A stretch of DNA of 35,114 nucleotides from Caulobacterales bacterium (GCA_020638525.1 JACKIL010000019.1:1-35114); one strand, 5' to 3'; shown: positions 22,561-30,970, counted from the stretch's first letter. Numbers and translations: made by a program. The notes: a model not told the origin generated them from the letters alone.

Positions 22561-22681
22561 TCACCGCCTCGGCTAATCGCTCAAACTCTTTAAGAGGTGC
22601 AGGGCCGACGCCCCGCGCCTCCTCTTGAGCGATGAACTTCTCAAGTTGATCTTTTTGCAAAGCTTCAGAAAGTGTTAACAT
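22505..22681 (-). CDS. Short antisense ORF conserved-looking in ISXO2-type elements
   Basis: 58 residues, acidic-helical then basic: MLTLSEALQKDQLEKFIAQE, then ARGVGPAPLKEFERL and a polar tail (RTSRSPDGDD). AGGAGG sits at ideal spacing before the ATG. The last 56 bp overlap the transposase 3' end in antisense. I recall similar small proteins (EEARGVGPA..., ...TSRS..DG) beside ISXO2-like transposases, so it is likely a genuine element gene, perhaps regulating transposition or acting as antitoxin-like partner; that role is a guess. It is divergent from the ATPase cargo gene. Confidence 0.55.
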   Translation of the reverse strand: MLTLSEALQKDQLEKFIAQEEARGVGPAPLKEFERLAEAVIKAPQPEGRTSRSPDGDD

Positions 22682-22755
22682 GGCGGCCTCCTGCATATTC
22701 GGAGTGTAACGTATTGTTTTATAACGAGTTTGCGGGCCAAGTCGACAAGAATCAT

Positions 22756-24321
22756 ATGTCCGAAAACCAGCTTGAACTAGAGTTTAACGCTCCGTTGCCC
22801 ACGCTTCCGCAACTTTGGACGCCGGACGATATTTTTTCGTCTCTTGATGAGGATACCATTGTTCGTTTTCGCGAAGATGGCCGGGTTGAGCGGAAGAGAG
22901 CATCTGTAAGCCCAAAAGACTTGGCTCAGTATACCTCGATGTGGGCAAACACCCAGCCATCCGGGGGAATCACCTTCATCGGTGTGGAAAACGATGGCAA
23001 AATTTCAGGCTGTAAGAACATAGAAACTTCGCACCTAAATGACCTCGAATCTGTCCGCACACTTGTTCCAGATGCTCAATTTGAGTTCCGCCGAGTTCCT
23101 GTTGACGGTGGCAACAACTTTGTTCTGGTGATGCGTGTTTACTATCGGGAAGATAAACTTGTTGAGACCGCGGATGGCAGCGCTTTTGTTCGAGAAGGGG
23201 ACAAGAAACGAAAACTAACGGAGCAAGAGAAGCGTGAAATCCGGTTGAACAAGGGAGAGCTTGATGCGGAGACAGAGCGAGTCTCTCTTAAATTTCCCGA
23301 TGATTTCGATGAAACCCTTTTGGCTCAATTTCGGTCTCAATATCTTGAGAAACGCCGGCTGCCGTCGCGATATGGGATCGAAGATGTTTTATCGCTAAGC
23401 AAATTAGGAAAGAAAACTGGTGATAGATTTCAACCTAACTTGGCGTGCGCATTACTTTTCGCAAAGGATCCAAGGGAGACGGTTCCGGGCGCTTTCATCC
23501 GCGTTATTCGATACGATGGAGAAGAAGAAAAGTTTGGAAAGAGCCTAAACGTTATCGCAGACCGGCAAATTGAAGGACCATTGCCGTTACAAATACGCGC
23601 TGCTGAAGAATATATTGAATCTCAAATCAGAAGTTTCACACGGCTTGGTCGTGACGGACGATTTGCTACGCATCCTGAGTATCCAAAAGAGGTATGGCTT
23701 GAAGCGGTGGTGAATGCGACAGTTCATCGCTCCTACAATCTTAAAAACATGAACATCTTCGTAAAGATGTTCGAGGATAAATTTGTTGTCGAATCCCCAG
23801 GTTCGTTTCTTCCTCCAACTACAGCTGAAACAGTCTTTGACGCTCACAATCCTCGCAATCCACACTTGATGTGGGCATTATATTACTTCGACTATGTGCA
23901 ATGCGCTTTCGAAGGGACACGGCGCATGCGCGAAGGAATGCGCCAAGCAAACCTTCCTGACCCAGTGTTTGCTCAACGCACAACGGGCACGTTTCAAGTC
24001 TCTGTAAAACTGGAAAACGACGCCGAACACAGGAAGACATTTGTCCGCGCCGAGGCGGCAATCGGAATTAATCCTGACGTATATGCTAGCCTAACCGAAA
24101 GCGAGAAGATGATAGTGAACTATCTGGCAGACCAAGAGCGCGTCAATGTAACTTCTGCTGGGTTAGTGATCGGAATGGACTGGGACACAACCAAGGCAAT
24201 CCTGACAGGATTAGAGGAGAAAGGGATTGTCGCTCGCTTGCCCGGGAAGGCAAGAAGCCGTCATAGGTTCTATTTCCTAAAACATAAAATCAAAAAACAG
24301 TCCGTTGGCAAATTATCTTAG
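22756..24321 (+). CDS. AlbA_2 (Schlafen-like) and RecG-C-like ATPase-domain protein, transposon cargo
   Basis: Large cytosolic protein of 521 residues. An AlbA_2 (Schlafen AlbA) domain occupies ~40-150 (VERKRASVSPKDLAQYTSMW, GGITFIGVENDGKISG). A domain like the C-terminal half of proteins annotated 'RecG-like/ATP-binding' follows (HATPase_c_4 type, EAVVNATVHRSYN near 320, KFVVESPGSF). A C-terminal winged helix (~450-510) could bind DNA. Proteins of this layout serve as transcription regulators or accessory ATPases, and some occur in mobile elements and defence loci; no function is established here. I chose the ATG at 22756. A GTG at 22672 would add 28 unconserved-looking residues. AT-richer than the transposase gene. 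Confidence 0.82.
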   Translation: MSENQLELEFNAPLPTLPQLWTPDDIFSSLDEDTIVRFREDGRVERKRASVSPKDLAQYTSMWANTQPSGGITFIGVENDGKISGCKNIETSHLNDLESVRTLVPDAQFEFRRVPVDGGNNFVLVMRVYYREDKLVETADGSAFVREGDKKRKLTEQEKREIRLNKGELDAETERVSLKFPDDFDETLLAQFRSQYLEKRRLPSRYGIEDVLSLSKLGKKTGDRFQPNLACALLFAKDPRETVPGAFIRVIRYDGEEEKFGKSLNVIADRQIEGPLPLQIRAAEEYIESQIRSFTRLGRDGRFATHPEYPKEVWLEAVVNATVHRSYNLKNMNIFVKMFEDKFVVESPGSFLPPTTAETVFDAHNPRNPHLMWALYYFDYVQCAFEGTRRMREGMRQANLPDPVFAQRTTGTFQVSVKLENDAEHRKTFVRAEAAIGINPDVYASLTESEKMIVNYLADQERVNVTSAGLVIGMDWDTTKAILTGLEEKGIVARLPGKARSRHRFYFLKHKIKKQSVGKLS

Positions 24322-24391
24322 CAGAGATGTGGGTGGGAGGAGTTGCACCTCCCATCTGGGCGCACCCTAGCCTAATCGGATTGGGTTTCAT

Positions 24392-24484
24392 TCACCGGAC
24401 TGCCTGCGCAGATCTGCTCAATCCTACTCGGCCCCACGCCGCCCAGAGCATCACCACCCACGATAGATTGACGTGAATAGTCAT
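24392..24484 (-). CDS. Possible 30-residue hydrophobic peptide in the transposon right end
   Basis: MTIHVNLSWVVMLWAAWGRV, followed by a short basic tail. The ATG at 24484 is preceded by TTGGAGGTCGTT, a strong ribosome binding site. The frame is open further upstream and stays hydrophobic (ITS/LLATLTL-type residues from a TTG at 24583), so a longer form of up to 63 residues is possible. One membrane segment is predicted. No family recognised; real translation is uncertain. Confidence 0.35.
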   Translation of the reverse strand: MTIHVNLSWVVMLWAAWGRVGLSRSAQAVR

Positions 24485-24635
24485 AACGACCTCCAAGGTT
24501 AGCGTTGCCAACAATGGGGCCGAGAGGACGTAAATCCACGCCGCAATCCCGGCGAACTTCGACCAAGCGAAATTACAGGCCAAGCTGTAGATTAAAACGA
24601 GAGTAATCCTAGAGTGGGGAAGATTTCAAGCCACC

Positions 24636-24656
24636 TGCGTCAAGGGGATAATCCCC
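24636..24656 (-). repeat. Right terminal inverted repeat of the transposon
   Basis: Reverse complement begins GGGGATTATCCCC, identical over 21 bp to the left end; similarity stops directly afterwards. Confidence 0.93.
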
Positions 24657-24664
24657 TAGGGTTT
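24657..24664. repeat. Right target-site duplication TAGGGTTT
   Basis: Second copy of the 8-bp target duplication, adjoining the right inverted repeat; identical to 21612-21619. Confidence 0.93.
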
Positions 24665-25332
24665 TTGTTTGGAATTCTGGAAACGAGACGATAACTTTAG
24701 GTGATCTATCCACTAAAGATCCTCCGCGCATATATTGTACTGATTTCGACATTGTTGGAGCGAGATGGGCTGATGCCTCCAGCTTAAGTTCTGCGCCTCG
24801 ACTGAGCTTGGATAGGTCGAACGGTAGAATCTCCATTTCATTTGAGTTTTTGGAGCCAAATGCGGGCTTTGTGGTGGATATTGTTGGATCTTACAAAGGA
24901 GAGCAACGTAAAAGGCCAATTGTATTTATTGGTGGTTCGATCAAAGGGTCAAAAATAACGTCCGATATTCGACCTGCAGGATATTTTGGAAAGGCGTATC
25001 TCTTTATAACTATTGGTTTATTTACTATGTCAATTTTTAGTATTCTGGGAATAATTCCAGTTGCTAGTGTTTTTGTTTCCTTCGATAAAAACCTACTCAT
25101 TATTGTCCAAACAATCATCGCGCTATCATCTATTGTGAATGCGTGTCTCTGGGCATTGTTTAGCTGGATGACATTTCCGCGCGCACACTTCCCAAATATG
25201 GTTCGGAAGAGCCGAGAGCGGTTGATCGATATAGATAATGGAATGCACCATGGAAAATGGCGCGTTGTGATTGATTCACTTGTTGCCCTCCAAGAAAATA
25301 AACAGGCAGCCAAGAGCACACAATTCGAATGA
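24665..25332 (+). pseudogene. 3' part of the membrane-protein gene split by the transposon
   Basis: Continues the frame of 21388-21619 exactly: GTT T joins TT GTT TGG, giving V-F-V-W. The total is 900 bp and 299 residues with no stop. This part holds a beta-rich soluble stretch (to ~residue 185 of the restored protein, e.g. WNSGNETITLGDL) and two membrane helices (~187-215 and ~220-246), then a basic C-terminal tail. A TTG at 24808 could start a shorter product, but no ribosome site supports it. AT-rich, no recognised family. The restored topology is one N-terminal and two C-terminal membrane segments around a cytoplasmic domain. Confidence 0.85.
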
Positions 25333-25375
25333 CGCGTTGATGTGGGGGGAATGATTTCTCAAAGGAAATTTTGAA

Positions 25376-25798
25376 CTACGCCTCCGGCGGCATGCCTTCG
25401 AACACCGCAAGCCCTTCCGGAATAGGCGCCCAGTGCGGGCGGCTTGCAGCGAAGATCGCCATTTGCGGATGGAAGAGGGAAGGATCGTCCAGCGTTCCGG
25501 CGTAGATGGTGTGGAAGTCATCCTTGCCCGCTTCAGCGCCGAAGACGAGGCTGTGGCAGGCCGCGCAGAAATTGCGAACGGCCTCGCCGCCGCGTGCGGA
25601 AGTCGAGCGCGATTGCGCGCTCGCGCCCTCGAACCGAACGGCGCCGGCCGGAAAACCGATAAAGGGAATGAAGCCGGAGCCGGACGATTTCTGGCAATCC
25701 GTGCAGTAACAATAGCCCGCAAACATTGGCTCGCCGATCGCTTCATAACGAAGCGCCCCGCAAAGGCAGCCGCCCGTATATTTCTGTTGTTCGCTCAT
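25376..25798 (-). CDS. GFA-family zinc protein (glutathione-dependent formaldehyde-activating enzyme-like)
   Basis: Small cytosolic protein of 140 residues with the family cysteine pattern: C11 and C13 in GGCLCGALRY, C30, C32 and C35 in GYCYCTDCQ, and C78/C81 in NFCAACH, which bind structural and catalytic-site zinc. The founding member was described as accelerating S-hydroxymethylglutathione formation, but most paralogues, probably including this one, have unknown substrates. The start MSEQQKYTGGCLCGALRYEA is typical. It is convergent with the split membrane gene (43 bp gap), marking the return to GC-rich chromosomal DNA. Confidence 0.92.
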   Translation of the reverse strand: MSEQQKYTGGCLCGALRYEAIGEPMFAGYCYCTDCQKSSGSGFIPFIGFPAGAVRFEGASAQSRSTSARGGEAVRNFCAACHSLVFGAEAGKDDFHTIYAGTLDDPSLFHPQMAIFAASRPHWAPIPEGLAVFEGMPPEA

Positions 25799-25930
25799 GG
25801 GCGGAGTTTTGCGTCTCTTCGACTCGAAATCAATTGGTCCCGGATGGGGAATGAGGGCGCGGCGATGTCGACGAATGTCCGCGGGTCGTTTATGAGAAAT
25901 CTTTCACGTTGAAGACCGGAAGAGGCCGCA

Positions 25931-26707
25931 ATGAGCTGGGAAGAAAAGTTCGCTGAAGACATGGATCCGGCTGGCGCCAAGAAGCGCACCGTTACGGTCG
26001 GCTGGACGGTGAGGGCCCCGCACGCGCAGGCGATCTGGGGCGCGCCGAAGCTTTTCGAACGGAGCCTTCCGCGCCCGGCTTCTGCGAAGTCCGTGCAGGC
26101 GTGCCCGGCGGCGGTCGACTTCGACAAGCGGCATTATGTCATTCCGTGTCCGGTCGATCTCACCTTGCGTTTCGATCGCGCGCAGAACGGGCAGTTGACG
26201 CTTGTCGATGCGGACGGAGCGCAATCGGCGATGCGCCCGCAAGGGATGCGCGAACTTCTGACATTCCATCCGGTTCACGAGTGGCGCCATCCGGAGCGTC
26301 CGCTCATCCAGTTCGTCGCGCCTTATGTCTTCGTCTCGGACGATCCGTGTTACATCGTGCAGACGCCGCCTTATCTCGATTATTTTCCGCGTCCGCGCCC
26401 GGGCGTGCAGATCTGCGGTCGCTTTCCGATCCACATCTGGCCGCGCCCCTTCAGCTGGGCGTTCGAGTGGTATGACATCTCGCAGCCGCTCGTTCTGAAA
26501 CGCGGCGAGCCGTGGTTCTACGTTCATTTCGAGACGGAAAATCCGTCCGCGCGCGTGCGCCTCGTCGAGACGGAGCTGACGCCCGAGCTTGAGAACCACA
26601 TCAAGTCGATCGCGGACGTGACGAATTTCATGAACCGCACCTTCTCACTTTTCGCTGAGGCGCAGCGCGCGCGGCCGGAGACTCTGGTAAAACCGAAAAA
26701 GGCGTAA
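25931..26707 (+). CDS. Unrecognised protein rich in Trp, Pro and Phe
   Basis: 258 residues with no signal peptide or membrane segment. Aromatic- and proline-rich stretches stand out: YLDYFPRPRPGVQICG, FPIHIWPRPFSWAFEWYD and EPWFYVHFE, consistent with a beta-rich fold. The C-terminal third ends in a helical stretch (ELENHIKSIADVTNFMNRT). Conserved-looking composition and codon use equal to neighbouring genes argue for a real gene. No ribosome site is strong (GAAGAGGCCGCA). It precedes an SDR gene by 52 bp, so the two may be co-transcribed. I do not recognise a family. Confidence 0.7.
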   Translation: MSWEEKFAEDMDPAGAKKRTVTVGWTVRAPHAQAIWGAPKLFERSLPRPASAKSVQACPAAVDFDKRHYVIPCPVDLTLRFDRAQNGQLTLVDADGAQSAMRPQGMRELLTFHPVHEWRHPERPLIQFVAPYVFVSDDPCYIVQTPPYLDYFPRPRPGVQICGRFPIHIWPRPFSWAFEWYDISQPLVLKRGEPWFYVHFETENPSARVRLVETELTPELENHIKSIADVTNFMNRTFSLFAEAQRARPETLVKPKKA

Positions 26708-26759
26708 GCGGATCATCCGTCTCGCCGAGAGGCGGCCTTTCAGGAAAGGAACCCTGAGA

Positions 26760-27806
26760 ATGAGCACTGTTCTCGTCACCGGCGGATCGGGTTTTGTCGG
26801 CAGCCACTGCATTCTTCAGCTTCTCGCGGGCGGCCACAATGTGCGCACGACGGTGCGGAACCTGAAGCGCGAAGGCGATGTGCGCGCCATACTGAAGGTT
26901 GGCGGGGCGGAGCCCGGCGATGCGCTGAAATTCTTCGCAGCCGACCTTGAATCGGACGCCGGCTGGGCGGAGGCGGTTGCAGGCTGCGATTATGTTCTCC
27001 ATGTCGCGTCACCTTTCCCGCCGACTGTTCCAAAGGATGAGAACGAGCTCATCATTCCGGCGCGCGAAGGCGCGCTTCGGGTTTTGCGCGCTGCGCGAGA
27101 CGCCGGCGTCAAGCGCGTGGTGTTGACCTCCTCATTCGCCGCCGTGGGATACGGCCAGCCGCAGCGAAGCGCGCCGTTCACAGAAGAGAACTGGACAGAC
27201 GTCGAAGGGGACGACGTTCGTGCTTATGTGAAGTCGAAGACGCTCGCCGAGCGCGCAGCGTGGGATTTCATTTCGAAAGAGGGCGGCGGACTTGAACTCG
27301 CTGTCATCAACCCCGTTGCGGTCTTCGGGCCGGTTTTAGCGGCGGACTATTCCACTTCCATCCTCATTGTACAGAAAATGATGGATGGGGAGCTGCCGGG
27401 CTGTCCGAAACTCTCCTTCGGCGCGGTCGATGTGCGCGACGTTGCGGACCTTCACATCCGCGCCATGACGAACCCTGCCGCGAAAGGCGAACGTTTTATT
27501 GCGATTTCTGGCGACGCCCTGTCGATGCGAGATATTGCGATGACTCTGAAATCGCGCATGGGCGCGGCGGCGGCCCGCGTGCCGACAAGGGAACTCCCGA
27601 ACTGGCTTGTGCGTGTCGCGTCGATGGCTGATCCCTCCGTTCGCCAGCTGCTGCCTGAACTCGGCAAGGTGAAGAACGCCACGAATGAAAAGGCGAGGCG
27701 TCTTCTTGGCTGGGCCCCGCGCTCGCGAGAGGATTCGATCATCGCGACTGCGGAAAGTCTTATTCGCCTGGGCCTCCTCAAGGACAGCGCGAAAAAGGCC
27801 GCCTGA
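26760..27806 (+). CDS. Extended short-chain dehydrogenase (dihydroflavonol-4-reductase-like)
   Basis: NAD(P)H-dependent oxidoreductase of 348 residues with a Rossmann fold. The extended-SDR motif TGGSGFVGSH is at 7-16, and basic R33 after the second strand (TVRNLKREG) suggests NADPH preference. Catalytic S124/S125 and the Y156-xxx-K160 pair (RAYVKSK) are present. Sequence style (VLHVASPFPPTVPKDENELI, LAVINPVAVFGPVL) is that of bacterial 'aldehyde reductase'/DFR-like proteins, which reduce carbonyl groups of varied compounds; the substrate is unknown. AAAGGAACCCTGAGA before the ATG is a good ribosome site. Likely co-transcribed with the preceding unknown gene. Confidence 0.9.
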   Translation: MSTVLVTGGSGFVGSHCILQLLAGGHNVRTTVRNLKREGDVRAILKVGGAEPGDALKFFAADLESDAGWAEAVAGCDYVLHVASPFPPTVPKDENELIIPAREGALRVLRAARDAGVKRVVLTSSFAAVGYGQPQRSAPFTEENWTDVEGDDVRAYVKSKTLAERAAWDFISKEGGGLELAVINPVAVFGPVLAADYSTSILIVQKMMDGELPGCPKLSFGAVDVRDVADLHIRAMTNPAAKGERFIAISGDALSMRDIAMTLKSRMGAAAARVPTRELPNWLVRVASMADPSVRQLLPELGKVKNATNEKARRLLGWAPRSREDSIIATAESLIRLGLLKDSAKKAA

Positions 27807-27913
27807 TCGCCTGCCGGGCGAGCGCACTTTTCTGGCCGTTATAGTTGTCGCATGGCGCCGGTTCCCGTTACCGTCGCAACCTTTGCTGCGCCAATAACAG
27901 AAAAGGAAGCGCC

Positions 27914-30166
27914 ATGCGTCCCTCGATCCTGTTCACGTCCGTATGCCTTTCCGCGTTCGCCTTTTCGGGGGCGATGGCGGGCGGTCTTCCGCCCACGGGA
28001 AAAGACGAATCCGCCGAGGCGAAATTCGAGTCCGCGATCAGCTCAGCGGATATGGACGCATGGCTGAAGACGATGGCGGCCGAGCCCAACCATGTCGGCG
28101 CGCCGCACAACAAGGCGAATGCGGAAATGACGCTCGCCCAGTTCAAGGAATGGGGCTGGGACGCGAAGATCGAAACGTTCAAGGTTCTCTATCCGACGCC
28201 GATCAAGGTCTCGCTCGATCTTCTCGGAAATAATCCGCAGGCGATCAATCTCACCGAACCGCCGGTCGAGGGCGACGAGCCGAGCTTCACGAAAGACGCG
28301 CTTCCCGCCTATGTCGGCTATCAGGGCGACGGCGACGTCACGGCGCCGCTCGTCTATGTCAATTACGGCATGCCGGAAGACTATGAAGCGCTGAAGCGCA
28401 TGGGCGTTTCAGTGAAGGGCAAGATCGTCATCGCACGCTATGGCGCGGGCTGGCGCGGCTTGAAGCCAAAGCTCGCGCAGGAACACGGCGCCGTCGGCTG
28501 CATCATCTATTCCGATCCGCATGAGGACGGTTACGGGCTGGAGGATGTTTATCCGCAAGGTCCGGCGCGTCCTTCCGAAGGTCTGCAGCGCGGCTCGGTC
28601 ATGGATATGCCGATCTATCCGGGCGATCCTTTAACGCCCGGCGTCGGCGCGACGGACAAGGCCAAGCGCCTCTCGCGTTCGAGCGCGAAGACGATCCTGA
28701 AGATTCCAGCGCTGCCGATTTCCTATGGCGAAGCGCAAAAGCTGCTCGCCTCGCTTGGCGGGCAGGTTGCGCCGTCGAGCTTCCGCGGTTCGCTGCCGAT
28801 GACGTATCATGTCGGCGATGACGACACGGCGAAGGCGCATCTCGTCGTGCAGTCCGACTGGTCCCTCAAGACGATCTACAACGTCGTCGCGACCATGCCG
28901 GGCTCGACCTATCCCGATCAGTGGGTGCTGCGCGGCAATCACCGCGACGGCTGGGTGATGGGCGCCTCGGACCCTCTGTCGGGTCATATCGCGATGATGG
29001 GCGAGGCGAAAGCGATCGGAGAGCTCGCAAAGTCCGGGTGGAAGCCGAAGCGCACGCTCGTCTACCTCTCCTGGGATGCTGAGGAGCCGGGTCTCATCGG
29101 TTCGACGGAGTGGGCCGAAACGCATGCGGACGAGCTGAAGAAGAAAGGCGTCATCTATGTGAACACGGATGGCAATGGCCGCGGCTTCCTCGGGGCGGGC
29201 GGCAGCCATTCGCTTCAGCATTTCGTCAATGAAGTCGCGGCGGACGTCAACGATCCGCAGGCGAATGTTTCGGTGCTGGATCGCCTGCGCGCCGGCGTGA
29301 CGGTCGCCGCGGGCGAGCCGGGCGCGTCGAGCTATGTTCAAACGCTCGCGAAGTCGGCGACCGACAAGTCGGACATGCCGCTCTATGCGCTCGGCTCAGG
29401 CTCCGACTATTCGCCATTCTTCCAGCATTTGGGGCTCGCCTCGCTCAATATCGGTTATGACGGCGAGGGGCTTTCGGACGGCGTCTATCACTCGCTCTAT
29501 GACGACTATGCTCATCACAGCAAATTCGTCGATCCGGGCGCGGTCTATGCGGGCGTGCTTGCAAAGACGACAGGGCGCATGGTGTTGCGCGTCGCGAATG
29601 CGGAGCTGCCGCCGCAGCGCTATGGCGATTTTGCGAGCACCGTCTCGGGCTATCTCGACGAGGTGAAAGCGCTCGCCAATGCGAATCGCGACAAGGCGAA
29701 AGCGCAGGCCGCCGCGATTGAGGCGAACATGTTCAAGGCCGCGGCGGACCCGACGAAGGGTTTCGGCGCGCCGACGGAATTGAAAGCCGTTCCGCATTTC
29801 AATTTCGCGCCGCTAGAAAATGCGGTCGATCATCTAAAGGAGAGCGCGAAGGCCTATGACGCCGCGCTCGCAGAAAAAGGCCCGTCGCTATCGGATGCGA
29901 CGAAGGCGAAGCTCTTCGATCTTGCACGCGAGACCGAGCAGACGCTGACGCCGAAAGTCGGGCTTCCGGGCCGCTCCTGGTATCAGAACCTTGTCTATGC
30001 GCCAGGGCTGCTGACGGGCTATGGCGCGAAGACGCTTCCGGGCGTACGCGAAGCGATCGAGCAGGAGCATTGGGACGATGTCGAGCGCTATGTCGGTTAT
30101 ACGGCCGCCGCGCTTGACGCCTATGCGGCGAAGCTCGACGCCGGCGTGAAGCTGATGGGTAAGTAG
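27914..30166 (+). CDS. Secreted M28B peptidase, glutamate carboxypeptidase II-like
   Basis: Exported zinc exopeptidase of 750 residues. Order: signal peptide (~1-22, FAFSGAMAGG), protease-associated domain (~120-290), M28 catalytic core (~320-560), TfR-like dimerisation domain at the C-terminus (~600-745). Ligands of the co-catalytic zinc pair are visible: H343 (GNHRDGW), D353 (GASDPLSG), E391 and catalytic E390 (WDAEEPGLIG), D419 (NTDGNG) and H525 (VYHSLYDD), matching GCPII. The family releases C-terminal glutamate or other residues from peptides or folates. AAAAGGAAGCGCC precedes the ATG at 27914. Third secreted metallopeptidase in the window, suggesting a proteolytic lifestyle. Confidence 0.93.
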   Translation: MRPSILFTSVCLSAFAFSGAMAGGLPPTGKDESAEAKFESAISSADMDAWLKTMAAEPNHVGAPHNKANAEMTLAQFKEWGWDAKIETFKVLYPTPIKVSLDLLGNNPQAINLTEPPVEGDEPSFTKDALPAYVGYQGDGDVTAPLVYVNYGMPEDYEALKRMGVSVKGKIVIARYGAGWRGLKPKLAQEHGAVGCIIYSDPHEDGYGLEDVYPQGPARPSEGLQRGSVMDMPIYPGDPLTPGVGATDKAKRLSRSSAKTILKIPALPISYGEAQKLLASLGGQVAPSSFRGSLPMTYHVGDDDTAKAHLVVQSDWSLKTIYNVVATMPGSTYPDQWVLRGNHRDGWVMGASDPLSGHIAMMGEAKAIGELAKSGWKPKRTLVYLSWDAEEPGLIGSTEWAETHADELKKKGVIYVNTDGNGRGFLGAGGSHSLQHFVNEVAADVNDPQANVSVLDRLRAGVTVAAGEPGASSYVQTLAKSATDKSDMPLYALGSGSDYSPFFQHLGLASLNIGYDGEGLSDGVYHSLYDDYAHHSKFVDPGAVYAGVLAKTTGRMVLRVANAELPPQRYGDFASTVSGYLDEVKALANANRDKAKAQAAAIEANMFKAAADPTKGFGAPTELKAVPHFNFAPLENAVDHLKESAKAYDAALAEKGPSLSDATKAKLFDLARETEQTLTPKVGLPGRSWYQNLVYAPGLLTGYGAKTLPGVREAIEQEHWDDVERYVGYTAAALDAYAAKLDAGVKLMGK

Positions 30167-30196
30167 GGGCGGGCGCGCCGGGTTTATTCCGGCGCG

Positions 30197-30970
30197 CTAC
30201 TTCCTGACGCCGTAGGTCATGCAGCGCTTGCCGACTTTCTCGTCGATGACGGTGAAGCCGTTGGCGGCGAGAATGGCGGCGCATTCCTTGTTGGTGCGCT
30301 CGCCCATGCGTTCGGGTCCGGTGTCGAGCGCGAGCGCGGAGATGTTCGGGAAGAAGTCGCCAATGCCTTCGAGCACTTCCGGTTCGGCGCCTTCCGCATC
30401 GCACTTGATGAAGTCGACACGGGTGATGCCGTTCTCCCGGCAGAAGCTGGCGACCGTCTGCGCCTTCTTCTTCACCACGGGAACCTTGTCGCCGAAAATG
30501 ACGGACGAGTCCGCGCGGTCCGGCGCGAGGCCGAAGGAGACTTCGCCGTCTTCCTTGTAGATGACGATGTCGTGCGCGGTCGCATTGTTCAGCTGGGCGA
30601 TGTTCCGGCGCAGGCAGGCGTTCACTTTGGGGTCCGGTTCGAAACAGTGAACCGTCGCGCCATAGCGCGCGCAGATATGCGCGAACTCGCCGGCGTTTGC
30701 GCCGATGTCGAGGACGAGGCTGTCGGGGCCGAGCTTCACATGCCGGCCGACGCCATATTCGCGCTCAAGCTGGTCGAGCCGCCCGTTCCAGCCCTTCTTG
30801 TAGAGCTTCCAGCGGAGGGGGGAGGCGACGAAGAATTCGCGCCCGTCGACCTGGACGACGAGCCCGCCATCGCGCTCGGCGAGGGCGACGGGCACGTTCC
30901 CGCCAAGTCCGAGCGCGGAGAGAATGTCCTGGCGGATAAGTTTCACACGGATGTGTAGCGGCAACTGCAT
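30197..30970 (-). CDS. FkbM-family SAM-dependent methyltransferase
   Basis: Predicted O-methyltransferase of 257 residues. SAM motif I VLDIGANAGEFA is at ~86-97, the acidic ribose-binding FEPDP at 110-114, and the FkbM feature VDFIKCDAEGAEPEVLEGI near 185-203. Members methylate sugars, polysaccharides or secondary metabolites; no neighbour reveals the acceptor. It is convergent with the M28 gene (30-bp gap) and divergent from the DUF2855 gene (115-bp spacer). GGGATCATCGAC before the ATG is a modest ribosome site. Confidence 0.9.
   Translation of the reverse strand: MQLPLHIRVKLIRQDILSALGLGGNVPVALAERDGGLVVQVDGREFFVASPLRWKLYKKGWNGRLDQLEREYGVGRHVKLGPDSLVLDIGANAGEFAHICARYGATVHCFEPDPKVNACLRRNIAQLNNATAHDIVIYKEDGEVSFGLAPDRADSSVIFGDKVPVVKKKAQTVASFCRENGITRVDFIKCDAEGAEPEVLEGIGDFFPNISALALDTGPERMGERTNKECAAILAANGFTVIDEKVGKRCMTYGVRK

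Larger units (their letters stand above)
21620..24656. mobile_element. IS1595 (ISXO2-like) cargo transposon, 3,037 bp
   Basis: Complete element. Its ends are inverted repeats that match perfectly over 21 bp (21620-21640 and the complement of 24636-24656), each beginning with the near-palindrome GGGGATTATCCCC, and it is flanked by a perfect 8-bp duplication. Inside are a DDE-type transposase (21685-22560), a short antisense ORF overlapping its 3' end, a large AlbA_2/ATPase gene (22756-24321) and a ~335-bp right-hand segment. The transposase part is GC-richer than the passenger gene, so the cargo appears to have a separate origin. Intact ends and an undecayed split target gene indicate a recent insertion. 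Passenger genes are a known trait of the IS1595 family. Confidence 0.93.
24322..24656. other. Right-hand non-coding segment of the transposon
   Basis: About 335 bp between the cargo gene stop and the right inverted repeat. Apart from one possible tiny leftward ORF (24392-24484), I see no gene and no clear terminator. It may carry transposase-binding sites internal to the right end. Confidence 0.5.

Noticed and set aside
24808..25332. Independent 174-residue gene starting at TTG
   Set aside because: No ribosome site, and the frame is the exact continuation of the 5' fragment across the transposon.
27845..27913. Earlier start of the M28 peptidase
   Set aside because: Would place ~23 polar residues before an evident signal peptide; AAAAGGAAG supports the ATG at 27914.
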